Made by a program: the position numbers and the translations under genes. Below, piece after piece: positions 60,530-64,000 of a stretch of DNA of 64,000 nt. Under the pieces are notes generated by a model. It saw nothing but the letters and a program-made list of their open reading frames with translations, had not been told where the DNA came from and searched no databases. The DNA comes from Theobroma cacao (Eukaryota > Streptophyta > Magnoliopsida > Malvales > Malvaceae): positions 2,423,601 to 2,487,600 of the forward strand of contig NC_030859.1 in the NCBI RefSeq assembly GCF_000208745.1, in the 5' to 3' direction. Within the stretch, counting starts at the first letter, position 1. The number at the start of each line of letters is the position of its first letter.

Positions 60530-61830
60530 GCTCAATAAGTTTTCATTTATGTTTAATATCATTGTCACGAAGAAGGCAAAATAACATTTTCTTGTATCTT
60601 TGAAGATATAATTTTTATTGGATTTTATTTCTGTTGGATTATTGAATTTGTCTAGGAAAAGGTTTTGCATTTTGGACATAGTTAGTTTGGTGACTTGTGT
60701 CATATTAGGTTCTAAGTTCATATTTCTAGTTTCCTTTTACGACTGCTAATTAAAAAAAAATGCAGAACAAAATCTGCAGGAGCTGATTGAAAAACATGCA
60801 GAATAATTGTCATGAAAATGTGCAAAAAGAAATGCAAGCTAAGATTAAAGTTTCAACCTTCTTTCAACCTTCTGAGCATTATGAAATGGTATGGTTTCAT
60901 AGAGTAGGAAAGTAAGCCTTCCCAGCTCAAATACTGTATCTTTTATCATTTTTGTTGTAAGTATATATAGTACTACTGAAGGATTTTGATGCTGGGGCGT
61001 TGTAAAGATACCTAAGCGTTGTGAAAGACATTAATTGTGACGAGATTGAAAACCCCACTAAGATGAATCACCAATCTTGATAAGGTTGAAAACCTCACTA
61101 AAATGAAAAAATAGTCAAAATCCCACTTTGATTGGTTAGGTCAAAGATACTAAAACTTCTTACTCTTTAAAAAGAGCCTAGAGAAATAAGCACTTCTGCT
61201 TAAGAAAATATTTTTTATTAACTCTGAACTCATAACTAAGCCTAAGTATACTATTTATAGTATTATAGGCTCACGTCCTAATAAAACTCTACTTCTAGTT
61301 ACCTAATACAATTAGAATAATTAACAAAAAATTTAAATAAAATATGTGTTCTATTCTTAAATAGAACATGACTAGCTTAAAGTCCTAATACAAGTAAAAG
61401 AAGAATTCTATTATACTTATAATTCTTAAATAATAATAATATACTCCTAAATCAATTAAAATTAGTAAAAACTAAATTAAATAAAATACAATCGTAGACG
61501 CTCCTGCGTTAGATTTGATATTAAGATAAATTAAATGCAAACAGAACTATATATGTATTAACAAATGAATCACATAGTAATGTGCCAATCCTTGAAGATC
61601 CCGTCCACTTACCAAAACATGGATTTAAGCCACATTTTAATGGGGATTTCGTTTGAAAACTTTTGTCTCTCTGACCAAACTCAATTTACTTGCATTATAA
61701 TTAATCCTGGAAAATAATAAAGGGATGCAGCAATTGCTTGTCAATTGGTCCAATATGCTTCGAGAAATATAATTAATAAAACTTAAGGGTACCTAACTTG
61801 TCTTTTTTCCACTCATGGCTCATTCTTCTT
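60530..61830. other. Intergenic region between copy H and downstream relics
   Basis: AT-rich DNA without a supported gene. A stretch at 61000-61150 repeats GAAAACC-CACTAA-ATGAA twice (about 61050 and 61085), but I could not assign it to an element. Confidence 0.4.
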
Positions 61831-61834
61831 GCAT

Positions 61835-61985
61835 TATGTAGATGGGTTCTCAAGGTATATTCAATTAATTTTTTCAAATTATAACATTCAGTCTTCAAAT
61901 TATTTTGCCAGTGGCTTATCTGATGAACTTCTTTGCCAAGCATCATTATTCATGACCTTCCCCCTATGGAATCTCTGGTAAGCTA
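61835..61985 (+). pseudogene. F-box/LRR relics
   Basis: GCATTATGTAGATGGGTTCT, then CAAGGTATATTC, matches the end of exon 2 (LCRWVFK plus donor). From about 61911, AGTGGCTTATCTGATGAACTT followed by CTTTGCCAAGCATCATTATT matches a decayed F-box start (SGLSDELLCQASLF). The order is the reverse of a normal gene, so two remnants lie side by side. The second is similar to the relic at 50221-50290. Confidence 0.5.
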
Positions 61986-62229
61986 TACTGACAAGATTTT
62001 TTCTGGCACTAAATTATAATATATCTGATAAGGGAATATAACACCTTTCTTATCCTTTTTAATTTATATGATCAATTTCATGTGGAAATTCCTAAACAAA
62101 ATTCTAGTTTACTCCAATCTTACCATCACCCTAACATTGGCGCAAAGGGAATTGAAATGTCCGTCCATTATTTTTCACAATAATAGTTTTTGTGTTTGTG
62201 CTGCGAATTGCTTTTTGAGCAGCTAAAGA

Positions 62230-62692
62230 TATGATGCCATTCCAAAGTTAGATGTTTGGTCTAACTTTTTTTCAACTTATTTACTTTTTAAAAGTAAAAG
62301 ACAGGCCAAACATGATTTTTTGAGAAGTTCTTAAAAAAAATAACTTTTTTTTTAAAACAAAATTTTTAAAAAAGGGCTTAAAAAATTTTCTTCTCTTCTT
62401 TTAAAAATACAAGAAAATTTTTATTTTTGTTTAAAAAATATCCTCATTTGTTAAAAATAATTACAATATTACTCTTTCAAAAAAAAAATACCTTTTATAA
62501 TAATTTTAACAAAAATTATAACTTATAAAAAAAAATTTACCAAACAACTTTAGCTTAATTTTAAAAGTTATTATTTTTCATAAGAGTTTTATAATAACTT
62601 TTAAATTAGAAAAAAGCCAAACCAAAAAGGTTTTAAAACAACCGCTAAAAGTCTTCGACTTACGTAATTTAAGACTTTGGAATGGCATAATA
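62230..62692. mobile_element. MITE-like element with 14-bp perfect inverted ends
   Basis: ATGCCATTCCAAAG at 62234-62247 is repeated exactly, inverted, at 62675-62688; the flanking bases nearly extend the match (TATGATGCC / TATTATGCC). The ~440-bp interior is T/A-rich with TTTGGTCTAACTTTTT and a partly complementary right side. No protein is coded. A clear target duplication was not found. Confidence 0.5.
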
Positions 62693-63052
62693 GTTTTTGG
62701 GTGGATAATAAAACAACTGCTTTTCAAAAAAGTATGAAACTCTACCAGTAATTGGTTTTTTTTAAGGGAATTAGACAACTCTTGTCTTTCTTGTTTGTTG
62801 AAAATAAATCTTCATTGCCAACAGGAAAAATAAATCCTGGAGAAAGAAACAAAGAATTCCTGAAAAAAAACAGGCGCAAGAAACAAGAAAACACAAAGTC
62901 CAGGAAGAACACAGCAAACAATAAAACAACCGAGTTCTAAGAACAAACCACAGTCAATAGCCTTTTGATGGAGGATGGATGGAAAAAATATATATATAGT
63001 CATTCCCCATATATATGGTCAAACCACAACCTGAAAAAATATTGATGAAAAT

Positions 63053-64000
63053 ATGGGAAAGAAGAGAAGAATCAAGAAGAGTAATCAATTGAAACAGGGG
63101 CATGATCCAGATGGTAATATCCCAAGAAACACAGCAAGGTAAGAACTGTTACTATTTTCTTCTCAACTTTCACTGTTGATCGGTTCCAGCGACTGGAAGG
63201 TGGAAGTCTTTCTAGATCAATCTTGTATTTGAACAGGGATTCGGATGTGGTTGATTTAATCAGTTGTTTACATGATGAAATCCTTCACCAAATTATACCC
63301 TTATTCCTTCATAAATGGAGGCATCCAGAAAAGGAGCATGCTCCTGATAACTTAACAAGAAAAATTGCCGAGCGAGAACTTTTCTATTTAAATTCTTTGG
63401 AATTTTATTAGTTTCTGTTATGATCAGACAAATATTTTGAACACATTATGACAGACATGATCGATGTTGTTTTTTCAACAGTAATTTGGATCCTAATGAT
63501 TTCATCAGTCGTCTACCTGACAACATCTTTTACCACATCATTTCCTTCCTCCCTTTTCAATCTGCTGTCAGAACCACGTTTCTTTCTACTCAGTGGAAAG
63601 ACCTTTGGAAAGAAGCTTTGTGGCTTCGGTCCATGATGTAACAATGGAAGATGCTGTTACTGCTATATCCAGCTTTGTTGACGATTGTGAACAAGATCGA
63701 CCACGAAATAAGTGGGGGCTCACAGTCGAGTTGGGCCATGGTAGAGTCTTCGTAGCTGCTATTGCGCCCAATAATTCCTTGTAACTTGATTTCTCTGCTG
63801 GTAAACAAGAATTCCCAAGGCCATTTGATTGGTTGTTGAAGCTGAATCTTGCACCTCGTTACCATTGGCCATCTCGTTGGTATGGACTTGGTTGGATGCT
63901 GGAGGAACCATGTTGCAATACAAAGAAATTAAAATCCTTGTATCTAATATCAGTAAGCTATCCTTCTAAGGAGGTGGTTTCATCTATGGTGTCGAGTTTT
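63053..64000 (+). pseudogene. F-box/LRR array copy I (pseudogene, runs off the window)
   Basis: Exon 1 (63053-63138, MGKKRRIKKSNQLKQGHDPD) splices to an acceptor at 63237, giving a partial F-box (DVVDLISCLHDEILHQIIPLF) that degenerates and ends at a stop near 63411. A second acceptor at 63482 starts a full F-box (DFISRLPDNIFYHIISFLPF, FLSTQWKDLW). One base is missing at GCTTTGTGGC (copy G has GCTTTGTTGGC), and TAA replaces an arginine codon near 63782. The LRR region then stays open to the window end. Exon 1 and intron 1 are close to copy G. Two competing F-box acceptors suggest that a piece of one copy was joined to another. Confidence 0.8.

Noticed and set aside
62182..62698. ATAATAGTTTTTG repeated at both sides as a possible target duplication for the 62.2 kb MITE
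   Set aside because: The left copy lies ~40 bp outside the inverted end, so it does not abut the element and is probably chance in AT-rich DNA.
62752..62940. Lys-rich 62-aa frame resembling a basic first exon
   Set aside because: Composition alone is similar; there is no matching GTAAG donor or phase, and a better exon 1 exists at 63053.

Overview
The window reads as nuclear DNA of a eudicot plant. It has AT-rich intergenic DNA, GT-AG introns with pyrimidine-rich acceptors, TATA-box promoters, and plant-only protein families (an EAR-motif C2H2 zinc finger, SOSEKI, ALP1-like, PHIP1-like, F-box/LRR). The species cannot be fixed from sequence alone; a woody rosid is my guess. No rRNA gene, convincing tRNA gene or CRISPR array was seen.

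Layout. 1-2.35 kb: the 5' end of a minus-strand gene (5'UTR exon, long intron with a ~98-bp tandem repeat, possible last exon at the window edge). 2.4-9.2 kb: AT-rich spacer with a local ~1.4-2 kb tandem duplication; one copy carries a MITE-like insertion and the other keeps the empty site. 9.3-9.9 kb: an intronless ZAT11-like zinc finger gene (minus). 10-22.5 kb: gene-poor DNA with small repeats and a CACTA terminus. 22.6-33.5 kb: four ordinary minus-strand genes whose exons I joined by hand: a 62-aa one-pass membrane protein, an ALP1-like domesticated Harbinger transposase (400 aa), a SOSEKI polarity protein (299 aa) and a PHIP1-like RNA-binding protein (418 aa).

34-64 kb: a tandem F-box/LRR array sharing one four-exon plan: a short basic exon 1, a large F-box plus LRR exon ending in L-C-R-W-x-F-E/K, an exon with the E-L-W-W-I-D motif, and an exon starting I-D-P-x-S-Y. 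Two copies read intact (34.4-36.5 and 41.3-42.8 kb). The others are broken by frameshifts, nonsense codons, deletions or retroinsertions, and there are several small relics.

The array holds well-preserved retroelement insertions, several with target-site duplications: a 5'-truncated LINE inserted in sense and in frame in an F-box exon (15-bp TSD), a 5'-truncated PEPCK retrocopy in the antisense copy (11-bp TSD), a complete 439-bp TRIM with two 160-bp LTRs, and a 2,616-bp element that looks like a solo LTR (5-bp TSD). The main story is birth-and-death evolution of an F-box cluster with retrotransposition; I found no clearly new biochemical system.
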